This document shows, one piece after another, positions 52,651 to 60,373 of a stretch of DNA of 64,000 nt (positions within the stretch are counted from its first letter, which is position 1; each line of letters begins with the position of its first letter). The stretch spans positions 1-64,000 of the forward strand of contig JBHJOC010000040.1 of the NCBI GenBank assembly GCA_050330095.1. The letters run 5' to 3'. The stretch is from JBCBWG01 sp036804185. GTDB lineage: Bacteria; Pseudomonadota; Alphaproteobacteria; Rhizobiales; Hyphomicrobiaceae. A program made the translations under genes and the position numbers. Below the pieces are notes generated by a model that saw only the letters and a program-made list of their open reading frames with translations, was not told the origin of the DNA and ran no database searches.

Positions 52651-53949
52651 CTAAACCGCCGAGAGCGCTTGCTCGAGGTCAGCGATGATGTCGGACTTGT
52701 CTTCGATACCGACAGACAGGCGCACGACATCGGGGCCGGCGCCGGCAGCCGTGCGTTGGGCATCGGTCAGTTGGCGGTGTGTCGTCGAAGCCGGATGTAT
52801 CACGAGCGAGCGCGTGTCGCCGATATTCGCCAAATGGCTGAACAATTTTAGTTTCTCGACGAACGAGACGCCGGCTTGATAGCCACCGGCAAGACCAAAC
52901 GTGAACACAGCCCCCGCACCTTTGGGCGAAATCTTCTGTTGGATCGCGTGGTTCGGGTTATCGGGTAGCCCTGCATAATTCACCCATGCGACCTTCTCGT
53001 GACCCTTGAGATACTGTGCAGCCGCCATGGCGTTTTCGCAATGGCGCGCCATCCGAAGCGCAAGCGTTTCGACCCCATTCAGGATCAGGAAGGCATTCAT
53101 CGGTGCAATCGCGGGACCGAGATCCCGAAGCCCCATGACACGTGCTGCGATGGCAAATGCGAAGTCTCCGAACGTTTCGCCGAGGATCATGCCGTTATAG
53201 GATGCATTGGGTTCGACGAGCGTTCTATACCGGTGCTTCGCGCCGAGCCAATCGAAGGTGCCGCAATCAACGATGATGCCGCCGATCGAATTGCCATGAC
53301 CGCCGATGAACTTAGTCAAGGAGTGAATGACGATATCGGCGCCGAAGGTTTTCGGCTGCACAAGATACGGCGTCGCCATCGTATTGTCGACGATCAGCGG
53401 CACTCCTGCTGACTTTGCAACCTTCGATATCGCCTCAATGTCGATGACGATGCCGCCCGGATTGGCGATGCTCTCGATAAAAATCGCGCGTGTTTTAGGT
53501 GTAACCGCTGCCGCGATCTCTTCCGGTTTCGTCGCATCGGCCCACACGACATTCCAGCCGAACTTTTTGAAAGCGTGATTGAACTGGTTGACCGACCCGC
53601 CATAAAGCTGGCGGCCCGCGATGAATTCATCACCCTGCTCAAGAAGCGTGTGGAACGTGAGAAATTCTGCGGCGTGGCCCGATGCGACTGCGAGCGCCGC
53701 CGTGCCCTCCTCGAGCGCCGCAATACGGCTTTCCAGCACGGCTTGCGTCGGGTTCATGATCCGCGTGTAGATGTTGCCGAAGGCCTCGAGGCCGAAAAGT
53801 GCGGCCGCGTGATCGGCATCGTTGAAGACGAAGGACGTCGTCTGATAGATCGGCGTAATGCGCGCGCCGGTCGAGGGATCGGGTGCGGCGCCAGCATGGA
53901 TGGCGAGTGTGTCGAAGCCTGGTGCTTTGGTCGAGCCTGCATCCTGCAT
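52651..53949 (-). CDS. metY: O-acetylhomoserine sulfhydrylase
   Basis: MetY uses sulfide to turn O-acetylhomoserine into homocysteine with PLP. The 432-residue protein has FDTLAIHAGAAPDPSTGARITPIYQTTSFVF, NIYTRIMNPTQAVLESRIAALEEG, VDNTMATPYLVQP and the PLP lysine K213 in IVIHSLTKFIGGHGNSIGG. The C-terminus VRLSVGIEDKSDIIADLEQAL is typical of the Cys/Met PLP family. The length and the AKHRYRTLVEPNASYNG region favour MetY over MetB/MetZ. With metX it completes direct sulfhydrylation. Confidence 0.93.
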   Translation of the reverse strand: MQDAGSTKAPGFDTLAIHAGAAPDPSTGARITPIYQTTSFVFNDADHAAALFGLEAFGNIYTRIMNPTQAVLESRIAALEEGTAALAVASGHAAEFLTFHTLLEQGDEFIAGRQLYGGSVNQFNHAFKKFGWNVVWADATKPEEIAAAVTPKTRAIFIESIANPGGIVIDIEAISKVAKSAGVPLIVDNTMATPYLVQPKTFGADIVIHSLTKFIGGHGNSIGGIIVDCGTFDWLGAKHRYRTLVEPNASYNGMILGETFGDFAFAIAARVMGLRDLGPAIAPMNAFLILNGVETLALRMARHCENAMAAAQYLKGHEKVAWVNYAGLPDNPNHAIQQKISPKGAGAVFTFGLAGGYQAGVSFVEKLKLFSHLANIGDTRSLVIHPASTTHRQLTDAQRTAAGAGPDVVRLSVGIEDKSDIIADLEQALSAV

Positions 53950-54404
53950 GATCGGGGTCCTCTTGGTCGTGAATTCGCCTTGCCGCTAGGCACGTCGTCG
54001 AGCATGCACCAGCGTCTGGGCGAGCTTTGACGCGTGCCGGCCTGGGTCAACGTGATGAGCGTCACGGCCGCGCCTGTGTCAACGCTTGATGGCACCTGGC
54101 GCAATCTGGACGGCCCCGCACGACCTGAACCGGATTTCAACCGCGGCTCTGCGGCCAACACGCGCCCATCGTGTGCGCCCGGCCGGCGCAAACTGTTTCC
54201 GCTTTTCTCGCAAGTGACGCAAGAATTTGTGCTTTTTCTGCCGGCTCGGAAGCGGCCAAGCCAGAGAATGGCACTTTTGCGGCAGCCGAGCCGAAACAGG
54301 CGCGACGATCTTACTCCGTCGGTGCTTTTGACGGCTGTCTCTGCTATCGCCGCCTCGTCCGTGGGAAAACCGCGGACCAAGGTTTCCAAACGGGAAGTTA
54401 CAAC
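53950..54404. other. Divergent metY intergenic region
   Basis: No gene is supported in these 455 bp. On the minus strand TTGACA and TTGACC hexamers occur 110-150 bases before metY, but without good -10 partners. I found no match to a SAM-type riboswitch. Confidence 0.4.
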
Positions 54405-54695
54405 ATGGACATCACCAGCCTCATTCCAGTCCTGCTCCAGGGTGGTCTCGGCGGCCTCGTCGGCGGCAACATCCTCGGGCGGATCGGCAAGGGTAGCGTC
54501 GGACAGAACTCGCTCGTCGGTATCATCGGCGGGGCGATCGCGACTTATTTCTTCGGGCCAACCTATGGGCCGATGCTTGGCGGTCTGGTCGGATCGGGTC
54601 TTGAGCAGATCGTTGGCAACCTCGGTGTCGGGGCCGTCGGAGGGGGCGGACTCGGCTTGATCATCAGCCTTCTGCGCTCGATGACGTCGCGCTAA
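54405..54695 (+). CDS. Small glycine-rich hydrophobic protein
   Basis: The 96-residue protein is nearly all glycine, leucine, isoleucine and valine, with repeated GG, GxxxG and GGxxGG patterns (LLQGGLGGLVGGNILG, VGIIGGAIATYFFG, VGAVGGGGLGLIISLL). This suggests several short glycine-zipper membrane helices. It ends in a basic MTSR. ATG 54405 lies behind GGGAAG. No function is recognised; similar small glycine-rich proteins occur in many Hyphomicrobiales. It is divergent from metY. Confidence 0.65.
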   Translation: MDITSLIPVLLQGGLGGLVGGNILGRIGKGSVGQNSLVGIIGGAIATYFFGPTYGPMLGGLVGSGLEQIVGNLGVGAVGGGGLGLIISLLRSMTSR

Positions 54696-54761
54696 CGGGA
54701 CAGATCGTTGCCACTCATCGACAAGTTGGCCCAACGGCCAGATTGAGCGCGCCGCATATGC

Positions 54762-55778
54762 TCAGAGCGTTTTCAGGAACGCGACGAGCGCGGCGCGCTC
54801 GTGCGGCGCCAGGGCCAGGTCGGGCGCGATCGTCTCGGACAGCGATGGACGCGAGATGACACCGCCGGCGTAGTGCCCAACGACATCGTCGAGGGTTGCG
54901 AGAGCGCCATCGTGCATGTACGGCGCGGTCTCAATGATCGACCTGAGCGTCGGAGTTTTGAACCGCACCCTGCCCGTGCGTGCTTCTGGTGCGCGGCCGA
55001 TATCGCGCAACCGGTCATCCGTCATCCGCCACCCGATATGGCAGGTCGCGCAACGCCCCTTTCCAGCAAACAGAGCGAACCCCGCCTTCTCGACGTCGGT
55101 CAGCGCGTCATCGTCGCCGGCGATCCAGTCGTCGAAGCGCGTGCGGGGCGGCGCAAGCCGCGCGACGTATGCGGCAATTGCGGACTCGACGAACCCTCGA
55201 TCGACGACGCCAGGCCCGGTGCTCGCCGCGATCTGCCGGATTTGATCGTCGCTGTGGAGCCGCTCGACGATGCCTGGCCACGCGCTTGCCAACTCTTGCA
55301 GATCGGTGATCGGGCGCTGCATCTGTTCGATGAGGTTCGATGCGCTGCCATCCCAATTCAACCGCGGCTTCCGCCCAGAAGAGCCAACGGCCTGCTGAAA
55401 CCCGATCCCCCACAACGTCGGCGTGTTTCTCAGCAATGCCGTTGGCGACCGGCCAGACGCACGCTCCAGCCCGTCCGCAAACCCGAGGCTCGGGACATGA
55501 CAGGTTGCGCACGAGCGCGTGCCGTCACCGGAAAGGCGGGTATCACTGAAAAGGGTTTCGCCTAACGCAACAAGGCCAGCGGCACTCTCCGGCTCGACGG
55601 CGACCAGATCGGAGCCTTCTGATGGCACCGACGTCGCCGGGCGCTCGAACACCTGCCGCCAAAGGGGCGCAAGCTGGTCAGAGGCGTGAGCCGGCGCCAC
55701 GAGACCGTGGAAGGCAACGATCTCGAAGACTGCCAAAAGAACGGCTGACGCCGCACACCTCGCGGAACCGCGCCTCAC
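54762..55778 (-). CDS. Di-haem cytochrome c peroxidase / MauG family protein
   Basis: This is a periplasmic di-haem enzyme of 338 residues with a signal peptide (about 1-32). Two CXXCH haem sites are present: SCATCHVPSLGFADG (C90, C93, H94) and RCATCHIGWRM (C243, C246, H247). Typical text follows the first site (ALLRNTPTLWGIGFQ) and the second (FKTPTLRSIIETAPYMHDGALATLDDVV). The family contains hydrogen-peroxide reductases and MauG-type protein-modifying enzymes. No methylamine dehydrogenase gene is nearby, so peroxidase is the default. Its start overlaps the end of the CoA-binding gene by four bases. Confidence 0.9.
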   Translation of the reverse strand: MRRGSARCAASAVLLAVFEIVAFHGLVAPAHASDQLAPLWRQVFERPATSVPSEGSDLVAVEPESAAGLVALGETLFSDTRLSGDGTRSCATCHVPSLGFADGLERASGRSPTALLRNTPTLWGIGFQQAVGSSGRKPRLNWDGSASNLIEQMQRPITDLQELASAWPGIVERLHSDDQIRQIAASTGPGVVDRGFVESAIAAYVARLAPPRTRFDDWIAGDDDALTDVEKAGFALFAGKGRCATCHIGWRMTDDRLRDIGRAPEARTGRVRFKTPTLRSIIETAPYMHDGALATLDDVVGHYAGGVISRPSLSETIAPDLALAPHERAALVAFLKTL

Positions 55779-56305
55779 GGCTTACGGATCAGATGGCCCT
55801 GCACGCCATTGGGTGACAGCAGCGGGCGGGCACTTGTGATCACGCGCGAATTGACGCCCGCCCAGCCGATCTCGCCGGACAATCGTCCATATTCGATCTT
55901 TGGGCAGCGGTTCATGACGACTTTCAGGCCAGCCTGTTCGGCGCGCTCAGCTGCTGCATCGTTGCGGACACCGAGCTGCATCCAGATGACCTTGATCCCG
56001 AGTGCATCCTTCAATCCGATCGCTTGATCCGTGATCGCGCCGGCGGCCTCCGCATTGCGGAAGATGTCGACCACGTCGACGGGCGCGGGAACGTCTGAAA
56101 GATCAGCATACACCGTCTGGCCGAGGAGGGTCTGCCCTGCCAGACCAGGGTTGATCGGGTGTACCGTATAACCCTTCTGGATCAGGTACTTGAGTGCAAA
56201 ATAGCTCGGCCGGCTGGTGTTCGCCGACGCGCCGACCATGGCGAAGACGCGGGCGTCTGCCAGGATCGTGGAGATGTAGGCGTCAGTGTAGCTCGGGTGG
56301 TTCAT
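55775..56305 (-). CDS. CoA-binding domain protein (YccU type)
   Basis: The 176-residue protein has the CoA-binding Rossmann fold: VFAMVGASANTSRPSYFALKYLIQKGYTVHPINPGLAGQTLLG with the GASxxxxRPS signature, VDVVDIFRNAEAAGAITDQAI, IKVIWMQLGVRNDAAAERA and VVMNRCPKIEYGRLSGE. Family members bind CoA or nucleotides and their role is unclear. The gene overlaps both its upstream VOC neighbour and the downstream di-haem protein by ATGA, so the three are translated together. Confidence 0.9.
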   Translation of the reverse strand: MNHPSYTDAYISTILADARVFAMVGASANTSRPSYFALKYLIQKGYTVHPINPGLAGQTLLGQTVYADLSDVPAPVDVVDIFRNAEAAGAITDQAIGLKDALGIKVIWMQLGVRNDAAAERAEQAGLKVVMNRCPKIEYGRLSGEIGWAGVNSRVITSARPLLSPNGVQGHLIRKP

Positions 56306-56772
56306 TGCGGTCCAACTGAAGCCGTTGAGTGCGCAGGCAACGTCGGCAAGGCGAAGTGCCCTCTGCTGTCGAGCGGGAAATGCGGGTTGTAAGCCATCTC
56401 CCAGAGATGTCCGTCGGGGTCTGAGAAATAGCCAGAGTAGCCGCCCCAGAAGACCCTGCGAGCGGGTTGCACGATAGTGGCTCCGCAGGCATGAGCCAAC
56501 GCCAAGGCGGCATCGACGTTGGCTTCATGAGCAAAATTGATGGCCAGTGACACCGGCCCTGGGCCTCCGGCAAAGCTCGCGACGCCGGCGTCCTCTGCCA
56601 ACGCGTCGCGACCAAACACTGCAAGCACAGTGCCGTCGAGCTGGAAAAACACGACGCCGTCGCTGTCGAAGTCGACACGCACAAAGCCAATCGAGCAGTA
56701 AAAATCAGACGACCGCGCGACATCGGCAACGCCGAGCGTGATCAGATTAACCCGGCCCGGAAGACGGCTCAT
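56302..56772 (-). CDS. VOC superfamily (glyoxalase/dioxygenase-like) protein
   Basis: The 156-residue protein holds a single VOC domain with two beta-alpha-beta-beta-beta modules: INLITLGVADVARSSDFYCSIGFVRVD-type text from residue 9 (preceded by SRLPGRV), and GGYSGYFSDPDGHLWEMAYNPHF near the end with the metal-site glutamate in LWEMAY. The reaction is unknown. ATG 56772 is chosen over an upstream start. It starts 20 bp after the enoyl-CoA hydratase stop and overlaps the CoA-binding gene by four bases. Confidence 0.88.
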   Translation of the reverse strand: MSRLPGRVNLITLGVADVARSSDFYCSIGFVRVDFDSDGVVFFQLDGTVLAVFGRDALAEDAGVASFAGGPGPVSLAINFAHEANVDAALALAHACGATIVQPARRVFWGGYSGYFSDPDGHLWEMAYNPHFPLDSRGHFALPTLPAHSTASVGPQ

Positions 56773-56792
56773 CCCGGCCGCACTCTCCCCGA

Positions 56793-57629
56793 TCACTGAG
56801 CTTTGCCCCATTGCGCAGCCCGCTTCTCGAGGAACGCGCCAATGCCCTCGGCGGCGTCGTGCTCAAGCATATTGCGGGTCATGACGTCGGCTGCATAGGC
56901 ATAAGCATCTGGCAGTGACATCTCGAGTTGCTCGTAGAACGCACGCTTGCCGATCGCGACCGTCACTGGCGATTTCGAGGCGATATGATCCGCGATGCGA
57001 CGCGCCTCGACGGCGACGTCCTCGGCCGGGACAACCCGATTGACAAGACCAAACGCGCAGGCCCGCTCGGCATCGATCAACTCGCCAAGCAACAACATTT
57101 CCATCGCCTGCTTGCGCGATACGTTCCGCGACAGCGCAACCATCGGCGTCGAGCAAAACAGGCCAATATTGACGCCTGGTGTGCAGAATTTTGCGGTCGC
57201 GGCGGCAACCGCAAGATCACAGGTTGCAACAAGCTGGCAACCGGCCGCCGTCGCGGTGGCATGCACGGCCGCAATGAACGGCTTTGGCGACGTGACGATC
57301 GCCTGCATCACGGCCGAGCACTTGGTCATCGTTTCAGCATAGAACGCGCGACCGGCGTCGAGATCCTGACGGTGCGCCGTCAATTCCTTGAGATCATGCC
57401 CCGCACAGAACGCGGGCCCCTCCGCCGCGAGAACAACGGCATGCACGTCGTTGCGCCGCGATACGTGTTCGACGGTTGAGAGCAGCGCATCGAGCATCCC
57501 GATCGAGAGCGCATTCCGCGCTTCAGGACGCGCGAGCGTGACGATGGCGACACCGCTGCCCGCCTCGACGTCGAGACGCAACAGGGCCCCCGCGGCTCCG
57601 CTGTAATCCTGCATGCGTTCAACTTTCAT
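56793..57629 (-). CDS. Enoyl-CoA hydratase/isomerase family protein (ECHDC3-like)
   Basis: The 278-residue protein has the crotonase fold: NALSIGMLDALLSTVEHVSR, GPAFCAGHDLKELTAHR with the oxyanion-hole GHDLKEL, AAGCQLVATCDLAVAAATAKFCTPGVNIGLFCSTPMVAL, and FGLVNRVVPAEDV. The two catalytic glutamates of standard hydratases (E144 and E164 of rat ECH) align with Q132 and G152, as in the ECHDC3 group. Hydratase activity is therefore doubtful. It starts at ATG 57629 (or ATG 57614) and leads the operon with the VOC, CoA-binding and di-haem genes. Confidence 0.88.
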   Translation of the reverse strand: MKVERMQDYSGAAGALLRLDVEAGSGVAIVTLARPEARNALSIGMLDALLSTVEHVSRRNDVHAVVLAAEGPAFCAGHDLKELTAHRQDLDAGRAFYAETMTKCSAVMQAIVTSPKPFIAAVHATATAAGCQLVATCDLAVAAATAKFCTPGVNIGLFCSTPMVALSRNVSRKQAMEMLLLGELIDAERACAFGLVNRVVPAEDVAVEARRIADHIASKSPVTVAIGKRAFYEQLEMSLPDAYAYAADVMTRNMLEHDAAEGIGAFLEKRAAQWGKAQ

Positions 57630-57693
57630 GGTTCAGAGGGGGACCGAGAGCTCCCGAGCCAACGGTCTCGAGCGACGCCTCGCAGTCAGCCGT

Positions 57694-58221
57694 TCACTCA
57701 AGAACGGCTTCGATCTCGTTGATGAACTTGCGCACGAGTTCGATGTTCACAGGATAGGCGACGTCCGGCGTGTTGGCGATCGCTTCTTCGAGGTCCTTGA
57801 TCAGTTCGTCCCGCTCTTCCTTGTTCAAGGACGTGTCCGCCTTGATGTCCTCGATATCGGCCGCCATGTCCTTGCGTGGATCGGAGTAGGCGCGCGTATC
57901 GGGGTCGATCCCCGCAACAACGAGCGTGATGCTAGAGGCGACGCGATCGAAGTCATCGAAGGTTCCAAGACCGCTTTCACTCGCGATGGCGTCGAGCTTA
58001 TCGCGCAGTTTCTCAGCAGCATTGTCCCCGGCCTTCTCGATCTCGTCGGCCATGGCGTTGATTTTCTGCTGCATGACGATGAATTTCTGGATCAGTTCGT
58101 CGGTCAGTTCGACCTGCGCAAAGCCAGAGGTCGCATCCTGTGACCAACTCGCCGCTGGTGCCAGAAGGGTCGACAGGGCCACGACCACCGCACCAATGCT
58201 TGCAATCCAAAGTCTCGCCAT
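57694..58221 (-). CDS. Uncharacterised secreted helical protein
   Basis: The 175-residue product has a signal peptide (MARLWIASIGAVVVALSTLL, then APAASWSQ) and a mature, charged and largely helical chain (ELIQKFIVMQQKINAMADEIEKAGDNAAEKLRDKL; SLNKEERDELIKDLEEAIANTP). It ends VELVRKFINEIEAVLE-like. ATG 58221 is chosen because the signal peptide starts there. It is 64 bp upstream of the enoyl-CoA hydratase-like gene on the same strand. No family was recognised. Confidence 0.7.
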   Translation of the reverse strand: MARLWIASIGAVVVALSTLLAPAASWSQDATSGFAQVELTDELIQKFIVMQQKINAMADEIEKAGDNAAEKLRDKLDAIASESGLGTFDDFDRVASSITLVVAGIDPDTRAYSDPRKDMAADIEDIKADTSLNKEERDELIKDLEEAIANTPDVAYPVNIELVRKFINEIEAVLE

Positions 58222-58433
58222 ATGATGTGTCTCCCAGAGGGCCGGGCTTGAGCGACGCTCGGCCCGGCAATCGCATCCGCATCGCTCGATAGAAGGGCGG
58301 TCCGCGTCCTGTGCAGTGCCGACGGACGCCGAACACTTGAGCCACGATTGTGTCAGGACGTTAAGCGGGAAATGAACACCGCGCTTCACAAATCTGGGGA
58401 GGCGGGATCATCGAAGCCACAGGATCAGAGTGC

Positions 58434-58895
58434 ATGACGAACGGACCATTCGGGGACGAAGCCAGCGCCATCGCAGAAATCACGCGCTGGATCGACGAGC
58501 ACTTCCCCAACGTCCACGATGGCGGACGGATCACGTTCGAAACGCTCAAACCCGATGTCGCCGTCCTCAGGCTCGCGTCCGATCCATCCCAGATCCGGCC
58601 AGGTGGGACGATCTCGGGGCCGACGATGTTCAAGATTGCAGACTTGGCGGTCTACGTGCTGATCCTGACGGCGAAGGGCCTTGCAGCGCGAGAAGCCGTC
58701 ACGAGCAATCTCTCGATCAACTTCCTGCGCCGGCCGAAGCCTGTAGATGTCATTGCGCGCGCCGAACTCCTGAAGCTCGGACGACGTCTCGCGAACGCGC
58801 AGGTGACGATCTATTCGGCAGGCGATTCACGCGCCGTTGCCCACGCCACCGCCACCTACGCCATTCCAGATCCAGACGACGCACGCACGACCTGA
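58434..58895 (+). CDS. PaaI-family hotdog thioesterase
   Basis: The 153-residue protein shows the hotdog fold text of the PaaI/4HBT group: RPGGTISGPTMFKIADLAVYVLILTAKG, EAVTSNLSINFLRRPKPVDVIARAELLKLGRRLANAQVTIYSAGDSRAVAHATATYAI. The HxGxxxxLxD active-site pattern appears as SGPTMFKIAD with the conserved aspartate. It would hydrolyse an acyl-CoA, substrate unknown. It is divergent from the minus-strand operon and precedes rplM by 195 bp. Confidence 0.87.
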   Translation: MTNGPFGDEASAIAEITRWIDEHFPNVHDGGRITFETLKPDVAVLRLASDPSQIRPGGTISGPTMFKIADLAVYVLILTAKGLAAREAVTSNLSINFLRRPKPVDVIARAELLKLGRRLANAQVTIYSAGDSRAVAHATATYAIPDPDDARTT

Positions 58896-59000
58896 TTGAC
58901 GTCACGTCCCGGATGCGTGCGACAGAGAACCGGCTGAAGCCCAGGTATTAAAATACCCCAGCCATAACGCTGTTGATTCCTTTGAATTTTCATAATTGGT

Positions 59001-59029
59001 TTGACAGCGCAAGACCGAACGGATATCCG
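59001..59029 (+). promoter_or_regulatory. Possible sigma-70-type promoter for rplM-rpsI
   Basis: TTGACA (59001-59006) and TATCCG (59024-59029) are separated by 17 bp, 62 bases before the rplM start. The -35 box is perfect and the -10 box is weak. The region just upstream is AT-rich for this genome. Confidence 0.4.
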
Positions 59030-59090
59030 CACGGGCTCAATTCGAGGCTGCTTCAATGGGGAGCGGCCGGCATCATCGTTAGGACCGAGC

Positions 59091-59552
59091 ATGAAGACCT
59101 ACAGCGCCAAACCCGGCGAGGTAGAGAAGAAATGGGTGTTGATCGACGCCAACGGGTTGGTTGTCGGTCGCCTTGCTTCTCTCATTGCCCTGCGGCTACG
59201 CGGCAAGCACAAGGCAACATTCACGCCGCACGTCGACACCGGTGACAACATCATCGTGATCAACGCGGAAAAGGTCGTTTTCACGGGCAAGAAGCGCGAC
59301 GCGAAGCGCTATCACCGCCACACCGGCTACCCGGGCGGCATCAAGGAAGCCACGCCGCGGATGCTGCTCGAGGGGCGCTTCCCCGAGCGGGTGATCGAGA
59401 AGGCCGTTGAACGGATGATCTCGCGCGGCCCGCTGCACCGCAAGCTCATGGGCAACCTGCGCGTCTACAAGGGTGCCGAGCATCCCCATGAAGCCCAAAA
59501 CCCCGAGCACCTCGACATCGGCGCGCTCAATACCAAGAACAAGAGGGTCTGA
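59091..59552 (+). CDS. rplM: 50S ribosomal protein L13
   Basis: This is a component of the large ribosomal subunit. The 153-residue protein starts MKTYSAKPGEVEKKWVLIDA and has NGLVVGRLASLIALRLRGKHKATFTPHVDTGDNIIVINAEKVVFTGKK, YRHTGYPGGIK-like text as YHRHTGYPGGIKEATPRML, and GPLHRKLMGNLRVYKGAEHPHEAQNP. It overlaps rpsI by one base (TGATG). The pair forms the conserved L13-S9 operon. Confidence 0.98.
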   Translation: MKTYSAKPGEVEKKWVLIDANGLVVGRLASLIALRLRGKHKATFTPHVDTGDNIIVINAEKVVFTGKKRDAKRYHRHTGYPGGIKEATPRMLLEGRFPERVIEKAVERMISRGPLHRKLMGNLRVYKGAEHPHEAQNPEHLDIGALNTKNKRV

Positions 59553-60040
59553 TGGCCAACGCTCCACAAACACTTTCGAGCCTCGGTGCCCTCTCTGGAG
59601 CCGAGCCGGCAATCGTGGCCACTCCGCCCGTGCACGTCCAAAAGCTTGATCAGCTGGGTCGCGCCTACGCCACGGGCAAGCGCAAGGATGCGGTCGCACG
59701 CGTCTGGATCCGCCCTGGAAGCGGGCGTATCCTGATCAATAAGAAAGACTACTCCGAATATTTCGCGCGTCCCGTGCTCCAGCTCTTGTTGCGCCAGCCA
59801 TTGCAGCTCACGTCGCGGCTCGACCAGTACGACGTGGTTGCGACCGTCAAGGGCGGTGGGCTGTCCGGGCAGGCCGGAGCCGTACGCCACGGGATATCGA
59901 AAGCGCTCACCTACTATGAGCCGGATTTGCGCAGCCCGCTCAAGAAGAACGGGTTCCTGACGCGCGACAGCCGAACAGTGGAGCGCAAGAAGTACGGCAA
60001 GGCGAAAGCACGCCGCAGCTTCCAGTTCTCGAAGCGCTGA
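59552..60040 (+). CDS. rpsI: 30S ribosomal protein S9
   Basis: S9 lies near the P site with its basic C-terminal tail touching tRNA. The 162-residue protein has an alphaproteobacterial N-terminal extension (about 1-38), then GRAYATGKRKDAVARVWIRPGSGRILIN and QYDVVATVKGGGLSGQAGAVRHGISKAL. It ends with the conserved ARRSFQFSKR, a variant of the usual QFSKR end. Its ATG shares one base with the rplM stop. A strong terminator follows at 60098-60130. Confidence 0.98.
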   Translation: MANAPQTLSSLGALSGAEPAIVATPPVHVQKLDQLGRAYATGKRKDAVARVWIRPGSGRILINKKDYSEYFARPVLQLLLRQPLQLTSRLDQYDVVATVKGGGLSGQAGAVRHGISKALTYYEPDLRSPLKKNGFLTRDSRTVERKKYGKAKARRSFQFSKR

Positions 60041-60097
60041 CACGGGCCATCAACGGGGTTCGGGCAGGTCTTTCCAGGGCTGCCACGCTCTCACGGC

Positions 60098-60130
60098 AAA
60101 GGCCGCCCGGATCACAACGGGGCGGCCTTT
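60098..60130 (+). terminator. Rho-independent terminator after rplM-rpsI
   Basis: AAAGGCCGCCC (60098-60108) and GGGCGGCCTTT (60120-60130) form an 11-bp perfect stem with an 11-base loop, followed by GTGCTTTTGTGC. It lies 58 bases after the rpsI stop and is the most convincing terminator in the window. Confidence 0.85.
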
Positions 60131-60201
60131 GTGCTTTTGTGCGAGAACGGTTCGCGCAGAGCAGCAACCTCGCCTCCAAGCCAGCGACCAAGCTCGCGAG
60201 G

Positions 60202-60254
60202 CGTCGCGCCTCAATCATCGGCGCTTGCTGCGACCTCTCGATTGAGGCGCGACG
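60202..60254. repeat. Perfect 15-bp inverted repeat upstream of argC
   Basis: CGTCGCGCCTCAATC (60202-60216) and GATTGAGGCGCGACG (60240-60254) are exact complements around a 23-base centre. The element lies about 120 bp before argC and 72 bp after the rpsI terminator stem. No T-run follows. It could be a structured leader, or an operator. Confidence 0.8.
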
Positions 60255-60373
60255 AGCCACGAGAATGGCGCTGAAGTTCGGTTCCTTCACAAGGGATTGC
60301 CCTTCATCGAATTTAGACTGATTTTGGTTGCGGCCCCGAAAGGCCGCAAAGCGATCGAGCGAAGGCAAGTGTC

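Noticed and set aside
53950..54100. Riboswitch or attenuator upstream of metY
   Set aside because: No conserved SAM-binding core or terminator hairpin was seen; only loose -35-like hexamers.
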